From positions 1 to 29,570 of IMG/VR virus record IMGVR_UViG_3300007351_000044: DNA of 29,570 nucleotides; one strand, given 5' to 3'. Below the pieces are notes generated by a model, which was not told where the DNA came from, searched no databases, and saw only the letters and a list, made by a program, of their open reading frames with translations. Below, piece after piece: positions 15,512 to 23,408 of this stretch. Made by a program: the position numbers and the translations under genes. How positions within the stretch are numbered: the first letter of the stretch is position 1; each line of letters begins with the position of its first letter. Source of the stretch: a virus.

Positions 15512-17038
15512 ATGCCCTTACCACTACCCCCAAACGTAGGCCAACCTATTCCAGGCCCTCAAGGTGGAGCTGCGAACATTCAGCAACAGCCCAGCGGCCT
15601 GGCCCAGTTTCTGTCAAGCTTTATGGGTTCACTGCAGGATCGCCAAGCTCAAGAGCGTGAAGAGGCTCGAGCTGAAATGCAGCAGATTCAGAATCTTATG
15701 AGCTTGGGCCTGGCAGATCAGATCGACTGGAAAAGGGCCGGCTCAGTGGCCAAGAAAGCTGGCCTCGGCAAGTTTTTAGACTTCAGCAAGCCTGCCACTC
15801 CACAGGCTCAAACGGCGTCGCCTGAGCAAGAGGCCTCTCAAGGTCTCCCTCCTGGTGGCCCTGGAGGACCCTCTCCGCAGATGGGTACACCCTCCCCTCA
15901 AGGTGGGGGTCCTCAGGGTTTTGGCGGTATGATGAAGAACATCGGTAAGGGTGTTGGAAAGGCCTTTGGGCTTGATTTTGGTGGTGTTGATGAGCAGTCG
16001 CCTGGGGTGCAGATGCTCCAGCAGATGGCCCCTTTATTGGCTGAGCAGGGCCAACTCGATCGACTCAAAGGCAAAGCGGAGAAAAAACTCATCGAGCACC
16101 AGATGGCCCTCATGAGTGGCGATCCAGACGCCATGCGTCGTGATGCAGCCATGAAAGCCTCCAACAATCCTGAGATTGCTTTGCAGCTAGCTCAAGGTAA
16201 ATCTTTCGATGAGGCTGCAGATGCTTTTCTCAACACACCTCAACTCAAACTCATGCGAGAAGAGCTCAACCTGCGCCGCGAGCAAATGACCTTCGATCAA
16301 CGTCTGCAGGCCGAAACCATGGCCGTGAAGATGCAAGAGATGTTTCCTTTGGCTGATTTTCAAGACCTGCAAGCCATGGCCGATGCGACTCTTTTAGGGA
16401 GTAATGAAGCTGCCATGGCCTATAGGTCAGTGATAGCAGCCACTCCATCTAAGTACTTGCTGGAGGCTAGAACAGAAGAGGCCAAGATGCAGCTACAGGC
16501 CAAACACTACGCAGCTCAAGAACAAATGGCTCTACGTCAGTACAATCTTGAGGTCATGAAAGCTGCTAATGATGTCACAGGTGGTCTGGTCAAAAACTGG
16601 ATGGACTTAGCCAGCAACCCTAACATCGACAGCGAGCAGCGTCAAGACGCTTTCGAGGGCCTGGCTGATGCTCTGACAAGACATGGTGCTCTGCAAGTGC
16701 CCATGCTAGATGGTTCAACTATTCAGCTAGGAGCTGAGGTCGTAGCCGAGCGCATTCAGCACTGGTACGAGTGGGGGCCTCTGCCTGGTGAGTATGGCAG
16801 AACTACGCTGCGTACAAAGAAAGCTGGGCCATCTAGTGAAGGTGAAGGCAGACCGACTGAGGCTGGCGTGCTTGATAAAATGACTGAGTGGCTTAAGAAC
16901 AATCTAACATCTGAAGAGCGCGAGGCCCTCAGATCGTTCAGATATCCTCTAGGTGGACAATGGGGTGGACCTCAGCTTAGTCAACCTAACATCAATATGC
17001 AAATGCCTCCGACACCTGGAGCCTCAAGGATGTTCTAA
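15512..17038 (+). CDS. internal virion (ejection) protein, helical
   Basis: A 508-residue protein with TAGGAGA ahead of ATG 15512. A Pro/Gly-rich N-terminus leads to a helical charged segment (QDRQAQEREEARAEMQQIQ). A linker (GLPPGGPGGPSPQMGTPSPQ) and a glycine-rich stretch (GGMMKNIGKGVGKAFGLDFG) follow. Long helices with LREELNLRREQMTFDQRLQ-like charge patterns then run to the C-terminus. It has no enzyme motif. Its composition, size and place between two other large virion proteins suggest an internal protein of the ejection complex. Its stop shares a base with the next ATG (TAATG at 17036-17040). Confidence 0.6.
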   Translation: MPLPLPPNVGQPIPGPQGGAANIQQQPSGLAQFLSSFMGSLQDRQAQEREEARAEMQQIQNLMSLGLADQIDWKRAGSVAKKAGLGKFLDFSKPATPQAQTASPEQEASQGLPPGGPGGPSPQMGTPSPQGGGPQGFGGMMKNIGKGVGKAFGLDFGGVDEQSPGVQMLQQMAPLLAEQGQLDRLKGKAEKKLIEHQMALMSGDPDAMRRDAAMKASNNPEIALQLAQGKSFDEAADAFLNTPQLKLMREELNLRREQMTFDQRLQAETMAVKMQEMFPLADFQDLQAMADATLLGSNEAAMAYRSVIAATPSKYLLEARTEEAKMQLQAKHYAAQEQMALRQYNLEVMKAANDVTGGLVKNWMDLASNPNIDSEQRQDAFEGLADALTRHGALQVPMLDGSTIQLGAEVVAERIQHWYEWGPLPGEYGRTTLRTKKAGPSSEGEGRPTEAGVLDKMTEWLKNNLTSEEREALRSFRYPLGGQWGGPQLSQPNINMQMPPTPGASRMF

Positions 17039-20000
17039 TGAGCTGGTTCGACGAGGTCTATCCACAGCTGCCTCCTGACTTGCCAGACGCTGCGTATGAC
17101 GCAGCTCGTGAGCAGTACTGGGCCACCAGAGTAAGACCAGAGGCTCTGCGTGGTGGAGCTTCGCTCACATCGGCCCGCGAAGAGTTCATGAAGGCTACTG
17201 AGAGGCCTGGCAAGAGCTCGATGCCTCGAGCCGAACTAGCTGCTGCTTCGGCCGCTAAAGCTCTGACTGCTCCTCTGAGTGCTCTAGGGCCGTTAACTTC
17301 GCCTCTAGCTAAAGGCACCAAAGAGTGGGCCATGAGAGCTCACGAGGAAGCCACCAAACAAGGTGCTGGTACTCTAGGGCCTGAAATGGTCGGTCAAGTA
17401 GCTGGTGAGCTCCCCTACTGGATCGGGGGTATGTCACCTGTTAAGGCCCTAGCTGGAGCAGCCGGCAAAAGACTAGGTGGTCGAGCCGCCGTCGAGGCTG
17501 CAGCGGCCGCTGGCCCAAACGCTGGAGCCTCGGCCCTAGCAGGCTCTCAAGCTATCTCAAAAGCCGTCGAACAAGCTCGCCGCCCCATAGAAACCATTCT
17601 AGGTAGTATGATCCAAGGAGTCTACGATGCAGCCTCAGCCGATCAAGGACATCGAATCACAGCTGGCCTTCAGGGAGCAGCACTTGGAGGGGGAGCTACA
17701 GCTGCAACAGTGTATGCAGGGCCTCTTTGGAGGTATTTACGAAAAGCGCACGGACTTTCTGCAGAAGAAGCTCAAGCAGTTGAAGCAGTTGCAAGGGGCG
17801 GTGCGTCGCCGGCCCAAGAGGCAGCTGCAGCGCAGGCGGCGCAGAAGGCCCCTGGCCTTGGAGTCAGCCTTGAAGACTGGATGACTGATCAGATTAAAGC
17901 TGCTAACAAGGCTGGCCGCCCTCTTAAAGGGTTGTTCAGTGAACCTGTAGGCAAGATCAAAGTTACGATCACTGGAGCCGATGGCAAGTCATATCGAGTG
18001 GGTGGCAAAGGCGGTGTGGATGTCTGGCAGATTGATAAGATTGCTCGCTTGGTTGGCAAACAGCTAGACCAAGGCGGCGTGGTGGACTCGGTCACAGGCG
18101 ACCCTGGAGCTATTAACGCTCTCTATCTGCAGTTCGATCACATCAATGCTGCTCGTGGGGCTTATAATGCACCTGCAGGATTGAGGCCAGGAGTGAGGGG
18201 GCTGTTGCCGGCTGCGCAGCAAGAGGATCAACTGTGGATGAGGCTGTTGGAGGCCCCGAAGCCCCAACCTGCAAAGCCTTTGAAGCCACCTGTTAGGGCC
18301 AAGTCTGCTGAAGCCGCTGCCCCTTTAACTGAATCTAGAGTAGTGGCCGATCTCGAGGCTCTCGTCGCAGACCCCTCTATTCCTGAGGCCCAAAAGCGTG
18401 CTGCGCGCGTTAGATTGAGTAGAGTAAAGCCAGTCACTGTTGAGGCCACGCCGTCCGACAAACCTAAGCCTCCTTCGGTCGAGACTCCTAGGACCGAAGG
18501 GCCCTCACTTGAAGCGCAGGCTGAATTACAGGCTAAAGTTAAGGCCAAAAAGAGGATCGATGTCGATGCCCACGAGCCCCGTCTAGGCAGGCTAGAAACC
18601 TTACCTAGTGGTCTAGTAAGAGATCGTCTCACAGGTGTAGAGTACAAGGATCAGTGGGATGCTTATAGGGCCGTGAGATTTGCTAGAGGTGGTGAAAAAG
18701 ACTATCTAAACTGGCTGCGTAAAGGCGTTAGAGAACGTGGTGGCTCTTTAGAAGGTCAGTTAAAAACTTGGACTAACATGGAGCATGAGGTAGGAGTTCA
18801 GACTGACTTTCCTGATCTAACAAGAGATGACTTTCTGCGTCGAGGTGGAGTATTCTGGACTAGAGAGTTTGGTGAGTGGGATTTGACGCTTCAGCTAATT
18901 GACCAACCGAAAGCTCTTAAAGAAGCTGGAGATGCGCTAGCTCAATTAGATCGTGGTCAGCAAGGTAAGGTTCTCGTAGAGTACATGAACCCTAAAGACT
19001 CTATTTTGATGGACCCTCTACGAGAGCAGCGATTAGATTGGGAGACTTTAAGGGGTGCGAACTACGACTTGAAGCGAGCTAGGGCCGTGAGGTTCCAACG
19101 CGGAGGCTCTCGCCTCGCTGAAGGCGCCCCACCAAGCTACAAAGAAACCCCTCAAGCCCATCGAGTAAGTGCAGGCCAAGGGCCGATTAAGCCTTTGGCT
19201 GATGCTTTTTTCAAGAAAGCAGGAGGCAGTCAAATCCCTTCAGAGTTTAACCCTCGAGGAGCCACTTACAGCCAAGGACCTGGCCAGAAGCCAGCCATAT
19301 TCATCGGTGAGGGAGCAGCTCCCAACACGCTGTTCCATGAATCACTCCACGGCAACTTTGCCTACCTAGACCTCCACCGTGATCTTGAAGAAGTCGTTAC
19401 CTCATCAATGAGCAAAAAGCTCTCTCAAGGGTTTATGGGCGACTTGGCTGACAACTGGGCCCGCGATTCATCTGTAGAAGCTGAAGAGGTCTTCACCTAT
19501 CTGAGCGAGTTTGTGCGCATGAACGATCAGCCCAACCTCGCAATGATGGCCGAGTGGGACGATGGCTATGCTAACATGCTTCAATGGTACGCAGAGACCT
19601 CGCAGAAGCTCTTGGGCCGAATAGCTAGCTTGCCAGACTCTGTGCACAAACGGGCCCTCGAGCGCCGTCTCAAGTTCACCCAACTTCGCGCAGCAGGCGA
19701 CGTCCAGCTCATCAACCACGGCCCTCACCAGCTCGAAGGTGACGTTGTAGATTTCATCAACGGTCGTTGGTGGTGGTACAGCCAAAAGAACGGCACCGCC
19801 ACGGCCTTCGACACCAAGGACCAGCTTCTACGCACAATGGAGGACCTCTATGCTGAACCTATCTCGGCCCCTAATCTTGTGGACGAATCTGCGCTGCCCA
19901 AAGGATTCCCTAGGTTTGCTGTGGAGAACGCAGTCAGGCCTCCAGCAGGCGAGCTACGTCCACCCATTCACACTGAGCCTCCTCCTACACCACGTGCCAA

Positions 20001-21843
20001 GCCTGGCCGCAAAGCCAGTTTCTACTTCCGCCCCTTTGGGCCCTGGCTCAGTGACCTCAGTGGCGACCTTAAAATGCCAGAGCTCTACAGTGCATTCAAG
20101 CCACTAGAGAACAACTATCGGGAGATGTCTCACTTCACCGATCGTTACGCCAAGGTGCTCAACGAAACAATCGGCAAGTTCAGGGGCGCAGGCCGTCAAG
20201 ACGCTCTCTACCGCTACCTCGAAGCCAAAGACAAAGACCTCGCGGCCCTTGAATTCAACCTAACCCCAAAGGAGATCGAAAGTGCCAACAGACTCCGTAC
20301 AGAGTTCTTCGACCCGCTCTTCAGCGAGTTTGGAATCCCACTCGAAAGGTACCTACAGGATTACGCTCCGCATATCAGAGCTCGAGCGTTGCAAGGAGAT
20401 ACTGACATCAATTCTCTCCGAAGAGGCCTGCCAAAAGAGCTCGACTTTTTTGCGGAACATCTCCGCACCGGAGACCTCGATCCGAGAGATACTCATCTGC
20501 TTCGAGTCGCCGCTACCTATTTGCGGCTTGGAGCCCGCAAGAAGTTCCTCAGCGAAGCCAGCGTTGAAGCAGGAAAGTTTATTGACGCCCACAAGGCCGA
20601 GCTCGGCACCACCCATTTCAACCAACTCAAAAGACACATCGAGCACGTCAGAGGAGTCCCAGACGCCAGCCAGGCCCTCCTCGACAGCGCCGTCGACACC
20701 GTCCTTGATGCCTACAACGCCACTGTGGCAGCAGCCAACAAAGTAATGCCTTTTAGCCTGGAGCCCCTAATGACTGACATAGGGGCTCGCGAGGCCCTCG
20801 GCCGCTATATGCTCTATACCTACTCAGCCGGCCTCGGCCTCCGCCCTATTGCCATCATCCGAGACTCCACGCAGACTCTCACCACTTCGCTACCGCTGCT
20901 TGGGCCCAAGTACCTAGCAAAAGGGCTCAAAGAAGCTTTTTCTGGCAACAGGGCCCAAGCACGCCAGCTAGCAGCTGAGTATGGAGCTGTGCTCGAACAT
21001 CAGCATATGGCCTCGCTCTACAGTGGAGGCTATGAGTTTATCGAACCTACTAAGCTCAACGAGTTTGCTCAGAATTCACTGCACTGGTACGAAGCCGTCA
21101 ACAACGGTGGTCGTATTGTGACCTGGGCTGGCCATCGAGCTAAAGCTCTTGACGCCATTAGGGCCTTCAAAGGCCATCAAGACATCAAACGCTTTATGGA
21201 CGAATCAGCCATTGGGTGGCTTGATGAACCTCTCGCTCAACAATACGCTCAAGAGGCTCTAACCTCCAACCCTGGCGAGTGGTTCGATCTCGCTGGCCGA
21301 GCCGCAAAGGACCTCACCGATGTCTCGCATTGGAACTACACTAGGGGGGCTCATCCTGGGCTATATAAGTACGCAGTTGGTAGGCTGTTTGGCCAGTACG
21401 GCACTTGGCCCCTCAACTACATTGAATATGCCCGCCGCCTCTCGACAGCCAAAGGGGTCTCGGGCCGTGAGCGGCTTAGAGCTTTTGCGACCCTTGTAGC
21501 TGCGCACGGGGCAATCCTATCTGGTCTTGAGTCTCAAGGGATTGATGCTTCAGGATGGGTCCTTAGCTCACCAGCAGCTTATGGGGGAGGTCCGGTATTT
21601 AATGCTTTAGTGCAGGCTCCGAGTGCTGTGTTCGACTGGCAGACCTATCGTGGAGATGAAGCTCGCCGTTCACTGAAACGCACGGTGTGGCCTATGTCTG
21701 TTCCAGGTGGCCAGGCCTTTACTGAGTTTTATGAGTTCGCCAACGAGCCTAACCCTTCATACCTTGATCTGTTAGGGTTTAAGCCTCTTGAGAAAGAGGT
21801 CGGAGTGTTCAAACTGACACCGACTGAACCACCGGAGGACTAG
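17038..21843 (+). CDS. giant internal virion protein with HExxH motif
   Basis: A 1601-residue protein, the largest of the window and the last of the ejection block. The N-terminal third is Ala/Gly-rich and helical, with a hydrophobic segment near GAALGGGATAATVYAGPLW. About residues 370-500 are Pro/Ala/Lys-rich and probably disordered. A metallopeptidase-like motif, HESLH, lies at residues 767-771 (19336-19350), with Glu814, Glu816 or Glu817 (EAEEVFTYL) as a possible third zinc ligand. A Pro-rich linker at about 975-995 leads to a long helical C-terminal half (LNYIEYARRLSTAKGVSGRE, LVAAHGAILSGLESQGI). This half resembles the large polyvalent protein domains of other giant phage virion proteins. 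Ejection and peptidase roles are inferred. No transglycosylase motif is seen. Confidence 0.7.
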   Translation: MSWFDEVYPQLPPDLPDAAYDAAREQYWATRVRPEALRGGASLTSAREEFMKATERPGKSSMPRAELAAASAAKALTAPLSALGPLTSPLAKGTKEWAMRAHEEATKQGAGTLGPEMVGQVAGELPYWIGGMSPVKALAGAAGKRLGGRAAVEAAAAAGPNAGASALAGSQAISKAVEQARRPIETILGSMIQGVYDAASADQGHRITAGLQGAALGGGATAATVYAGPLWRYLRKAHGLSAEEAQAVEAVARGGASPAQEAAAAQAAQKAPGLGVSLEDWMTDQIKAANKAGRPLKGLFSEPVGKIKVTITGADGKSYRVGGKGGVDVWQIDKIARLVGKQLDQGGVVDSVTGDPGAINALYLQFDHINAARGAYNAPAGLRPGVRGLLPAAQQEDQLWMRLLEAPKPQPAKPLKPPVRAKSAEAAAPLTESRVVADLEALVADPSIPEAQKRAARVRLSRVKPVTVEATPSDKPKPPSVETPRTEGPSLEAQAELQAKVKAKKRIDVDAHEPRLGRLETLPSGLVRDRLTGVEYKDQWDAYRAVRFARGGEKDYLNWLRKGVRERGGSLEGQLKTWTNMEHEVGVQTDFPDLTRDDFLRRGGVFWTREFGEWDLTLQLIDQPKALKEAGDALAQLDRGQQGKVLVEYMNPKDSILMDPLREQRLDWETLRGANYDLKRARAVRFQRGGSRLAEGAPPSYKETPQAHRVSAGQGPIKPLADAFFKKAGGSQIPSEFNPRGATYSQGPGQKPAIFIGEGAAPNTLFHESLHGNFAYLDLHRDLEEVVTSSMSKKLSQGFMGDLADNWARDSSVEAEEVFTYLSEFVRMNDQPNLAMMAEWDDGYANMLQWYAETSQKLLGRIASLPDSVHKRALERRLKFTQLRAAGDVQLINHGPHQLEGDVVDFINGRWWWYSQKNGTATAFDTKDQLLRTMEDLYAEPISAPNLVDESALPKGFPRFAVENAVRPPAGELRPPIHTEPPPTPRAKPGRKASFYFRPFGPWLSDLSGDLKMPELYSAFKPLENNYREMSHFTDRYAKVLNETIGKFRGAGRQDALYRYLEAKDKDLAALEFNLTPKEIESANRLRTEFFDPLFSEFGIPLERYLQDYAPHIRARALQGDTDINSLRRGLPKELDFFAEHLRTGDLDPRDTHLLRVAATYLRLGARKKFLSEASVEAGKFIDAHKAELGTTHFNQLKRHIEHVRGVPDASQALLDSAVDTVLDAYNATVAAANKVMPFSLEPLMTDIGAREALGRYMLYTYSAGLGLRPIAIIRDSTQTLTTSLPLLGPKYLAKGLKEAFSGNRAQARQLAAEYGAVLEHQHMASLYSGGYEFIEPTKLNEFAQNSLHWYEAVNNGGRIVTWAGHRAKALDAIRAFKGHQDIKRFMDESAIGWLDEPLAQQYAQEALTSNPGEWFDLAGRAAKDLTDVSHWNYTRGAHPGLYKYAVGRLFGQYGTWPLNYIEYARRLSTAKGVSGRERLRAFATLVAAHGAILSGLESQGIDASGWVLSSPAAYGGGPVFNALVQAPSAVFDWQTYRGDEARRSLKRTVWPMSVPGGQAFTEFYEFANEPNPSYLDLLGFKPLEKEVGVFKLTPTEPPED

Positions 21844-21981
21844 ATGCCCTTTAAGTCAGAAAAACAACGAAAGTGGATGCATGCTAATGAGCCGGCGATG
21901 GCTCGTAGGTGGGAGAAGGAAGGTAAGATGAAGCACCCTAAGAAGAAGAAAAAGAAAGGTGGAAAGAAACATGGGTATTAA
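21844..21981 (+). CDS. short basic phage protein, MPFKSEKQRKWMHA type
   Basis: A 45-residue protein. The ATG abuts the stop of the giant protein (TAG at 21841-21843), and CGGAGGAC just before that is a likely ribosome binding site. The N-terminus, MPFKSEKQRKWMHANEPAMA, followed by RRWEKEGK, matches a short family found in many unrelated phages, often at the end of structural modules; its function is unknown. The second half is extremely basic (HPKKKKKKGGKKHGY), suggesting DNA or RNA contact. Confidence 0.75.
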   Translation: MPFKSEKQRKWMHANEPAMARRWEKEGKMKHPKKKKKKGGKKHGY

Positions 21982-22168
21982 GAACGCGCTCACGGAATGC
22001 AAGTACATCAGTGACCAACCTCACGATGGCCAAACCGAGGTCAAGCAGATCGCTGGGGCCTTGACCACCCTAGGGGAGTTCTGCAAGGATGGCTACCGAC
22101 CCCAGCCGATTAAGGGGGCCCTCACTAAAGGGATGAATGGCAACAAGCGAGGGCCGAAAAAATATTGA
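21971..22168 (+). CDS. hypothetical protein, 65 aa
   Basis: Not recognised. ATG 21971 is preferred over GTG 21959 because AAGGTGG at 21956-21962 is correctly spaced. It overlaps the previous gene by 11 bases. The product is small and soluble, with a basic end (MNGNKRGPKKY). It is the last plus-strand gene. Its stop lies one base from the stop of the minus-strand GroES-like gene. Confidence 0.55.
   Translation: MGIKNALTECKYISDQPHDGQTEVKQIAGALTTLGEFCKDGYRPQPIKGALTKGMNGNKRGPKKY
22117..22155. other. inverted repeat at the convergence point
   Basis: GGCCCTC (22117-22123) and GAGGGCC (22149-22155) are perfect inverted repeats around a 25-base loop, inside the end of the last plus-strand gene. The same seven-base arms form the post-capsid hairpin at 8270-8289. 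No T run follows on the plus strand, and on the minus strand the T run precedes the hairpin. A standard terminator is therefore not supported in either direction. Confidence 0.35.
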
Positions 22169-22169
22169 T

Positions 22170-22658
22170 CTAGCCCTTTCTCACAGGCACAACAACATCT
22201 CGGAGGCCAGAGAGCGTGCACATCACCTCTCTGACCTCCAACACTTTAAACTCTTCATTCTCGACGGCCCAATCACTTCCAGCATGCGGCGAGAACATCA
22301 CCCCTACGCCAGGCTCCAACCTATCCCAATCAGCGGGCCACCTATGATTGAGCTCTCGATCGGGCTCTAATCTTCGCAAGAAGCTCAGCCACGCTCTGAC
22401 CACCCTCTGCCACAGGTTGCCTCGGCTCACTCCTGTCCCCCGCTGCATCACCACCCCCACGCTCGGCAACGGGGTGTTCAACTCCTTGGCGTCCTCCGGT
22501 GCATAAAGTATCCCCTCCATCTCCAACCGATCCATCTCGGTCTTGGGCACCACCGGTTTCACCAATACCCTCTCTCCCATTACGTATTCCACCTGAAGGC
22601 CCGAGCTTAGTGCTTTGAGGCGCTCCACTTGTGGCTTCGTTAGCAGATTTCGCTGCAC
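22170..22658 (-). CDS. GroES-like co-chaperonin (Cpn10)
   Basis: A 162-residue protein. GTG 22658 is chosen because a perfect AGGAGG (complement of 22666-22671) lies seven bases before it. The core matches GroES order: GERVLVKPVVPKTE, then EGILYAPEDAKELN, then SVGVVMQRGTG, then LEPGVGVMFSPHAGSDWAVE, NEEFKVLEVREVMCTL. GroES caps the GroEL chamber and would help fold phage proteins such as the capsid; T4 gp31 is a precedent. GroES is about 97 residues, so this protein is long. The extra length is an N-terminal helix, an insertion of about 36 residues (VSRGNLWQRVVRAWLSFLRR, EPDRELNHRWPADW) before the C-terminal strands, and a basic tail. No GroEL is seen, so host GroEL is presumed. Confidence 0.75.
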   Translation of the reverse strand: MQRNLLTKPQVERLKALSSGLQVEYVMGERVLVKPVVPKTEMDRLEMEGILYAPEDAKELNTPLPSVGVVMQRGTGVSRGNLWQRVVRAWLSFLRRLEPDRELNHRWPADWDRLEPGVGVMFSPHAGSDWAVENEEFKVLEVREVMCTLSGLRDVVVPVRKG

Positions 22659-22935
22659 TTTTGATCCTCCTGTAGTATCGCTTATTGTAGATGAAAAACA
22701 CATGCTGCCCTGGGATGATCAGCTGAACCACTTCCAGCTGGAGCTCAACTATATCCCCAGGGCCGAACTCGTCTACCTGCTGATCAACTACCTTCACGTT
22801 TATCGGTGCACCCCAACCAGCTCTAGTCTCATCCGAAGTCTTATCAGCAATAAACGTGGTCTCCGAGCGCTCGATTTCAAACACGAGCCATGTCTTGCCC
22901 TGAAGACCTATTTGCTGTCCGACTTCAAGCTGCAT
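22342..22935 (-). CDS. hypothetical protein overlapping the GroES-like gene
   Basis: A 197-residue reading frame. ATG 22935 is preferred over GTG 22950 because GGGAG lies nine bases before it. The first about 85 residues look like a folded beta-rich domain (LEVGQQIGLQGKTWLVFEIE, GDIVELQLEVVQLIIPGQHV). The rest, from about residue 95, is Gly/Arg/Glu-rich low complexity and lies inside the GroES-like gene in another frame for 317 bases. Either the tail is truly translated or the gene ends earlier through a frameshift, sequencing error or unseen stop. Only the N-terminal part is confidently real. It overlaps the exonuclease-like gene by 28 bases. Confidence 0.5.
   Translation of the reverse strand: MQLEVGQQIGLQGKTWLVFEIERSETTFIADKTSDETRAGWGAPINVKVVDQQVDEFGPGDIVELQLEVVQLIIPGQHVFFIYNKRYYRRIKSAAKSANEATSGAPQSTKLGPSGGIRNGREGIGETGGAQDRDGSVGDGGDTLCTGGRQGVEHPVAERGGGDAAGDRSEPRQPVAEGGQSVAELLAKIRARSRAQS
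22666..22671 (-). promoter_or_regulatory. ribosome binding site of the GroES-like gene
   Basis: The complement reads AGGAGG, seven bases before GTG 22658. It decides the short start over an upstream in-frame ATG at 22703. It lies inside the overlapping upstream frame, where it encodes two arginines (AGG AGG) in an RYYRRIK segment. Confidence 0.8.
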
Positions 22936-23408
22936 TGCAGAAACTCCCACACTTGTTTATTCCATCGAGCGTCGTATAGAGCATTATGCTCTGTAGAATC
23001 TTGGTTAGGTAGTTCAGGATTGCCAAGGTCAGCACACCACTGCTTCAAGTCGCGACAGAATTTTGGCCAACCTTTTGGTAGATCTAACATGGTCCCAAAA
23101 GTTTGACAAAATACTACCCAATCGTAATCAGCGTAGTAGCCCCAGAACTCAGGTTTGGGATCGTCGCCGATGAAGAACTTGATGGCATCTTTAAGATCGC
23201 TTAAAAGCAGCCAGTGGTACAGCAGCCCAGATGGCCTCAAGCCAGGTAGCACATTCGTCTTTACCCAATCATTGGCCTTCTCTCTAGGTGCATCTGACAC
23301 AATAGCATAGAACTCACGCCCGTTCTCGGCTACGATACCAATACTGAGCAAGTAAATTGGTTCACCTGAACCACTTTCAATAAATTCTGTATCTAGGAAG
23401 TAACGCAT
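22908..23408 (-). CDS. DEDDh 3'-5' exoribonuclease-like protein
   Basis: A 166-residue RNase H-fold nuclease. ATG 23408 is preceded by GGAGGAGG, and the gene overlaps the TGT-like gene by 16 bases. The catalytic set is complete: Asp6 and Glu8 (FLDTEF), Asp94 or Asp96 (YYADYDW), His141 and Asp146 (HNALYDARW). The segments REFYAIVSDAPREKANDW and LPKGWPKFCRDLKQW are familiar from the small phage and mycobacterial Rv2179c-type exoribonuclease group. It would trim RNA or DNA 3' ends using two metal ions. In a phage early region it could act in RNA turnover or host nucleic acid degradation. Substrate cannot be told from sequence. Confidence 0.8.
   Translation of the reverse strand: MRYFLDTEFIESGSGEPIYLLSIGIVAENGREFYAIVSDAPREKANDWVKTNVLPGLRPSGLLYHWLLLSDLKDAIKFFIGDDPKPEFWGYYADYDWVVFCQTFGTMLDLPKGWPKFCRDLKQWCADLGNPELPNQDSTEHNALYDARWNKQVWEFLQCSLKSDSK

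Noticed and set aside
17627-17884. 85-residue plus frame with an Arg/Lys/Gln-rich sequence inside the giant gene
   Set aside because: The giant protein reads through cleanly here, and the extra frame has no ribosome binding site and biased composition, as expected of a shadow.
20282-20746. 154-residue plus frame inside the giant gene
   Set aside because: It is Ser/Thr/Pro-rich and lies wholly inside the well-formed C-terminal half of the giant protein.
22117-22155. inverted repeat as an intrinsic terminator for either arm
   Set aside because: The loop is 25 bases and the T run is on the wrong side on the minus strand. Plus-strand bases after the stem are A-rich, not T-rich.
22615-23106. 163-residue plus frame opposite the exonuclease-like gene
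   Set aside because: The minus-strand gene has a full set of catalytic residues, while the plus frame shows no motif or ribosome binding site.
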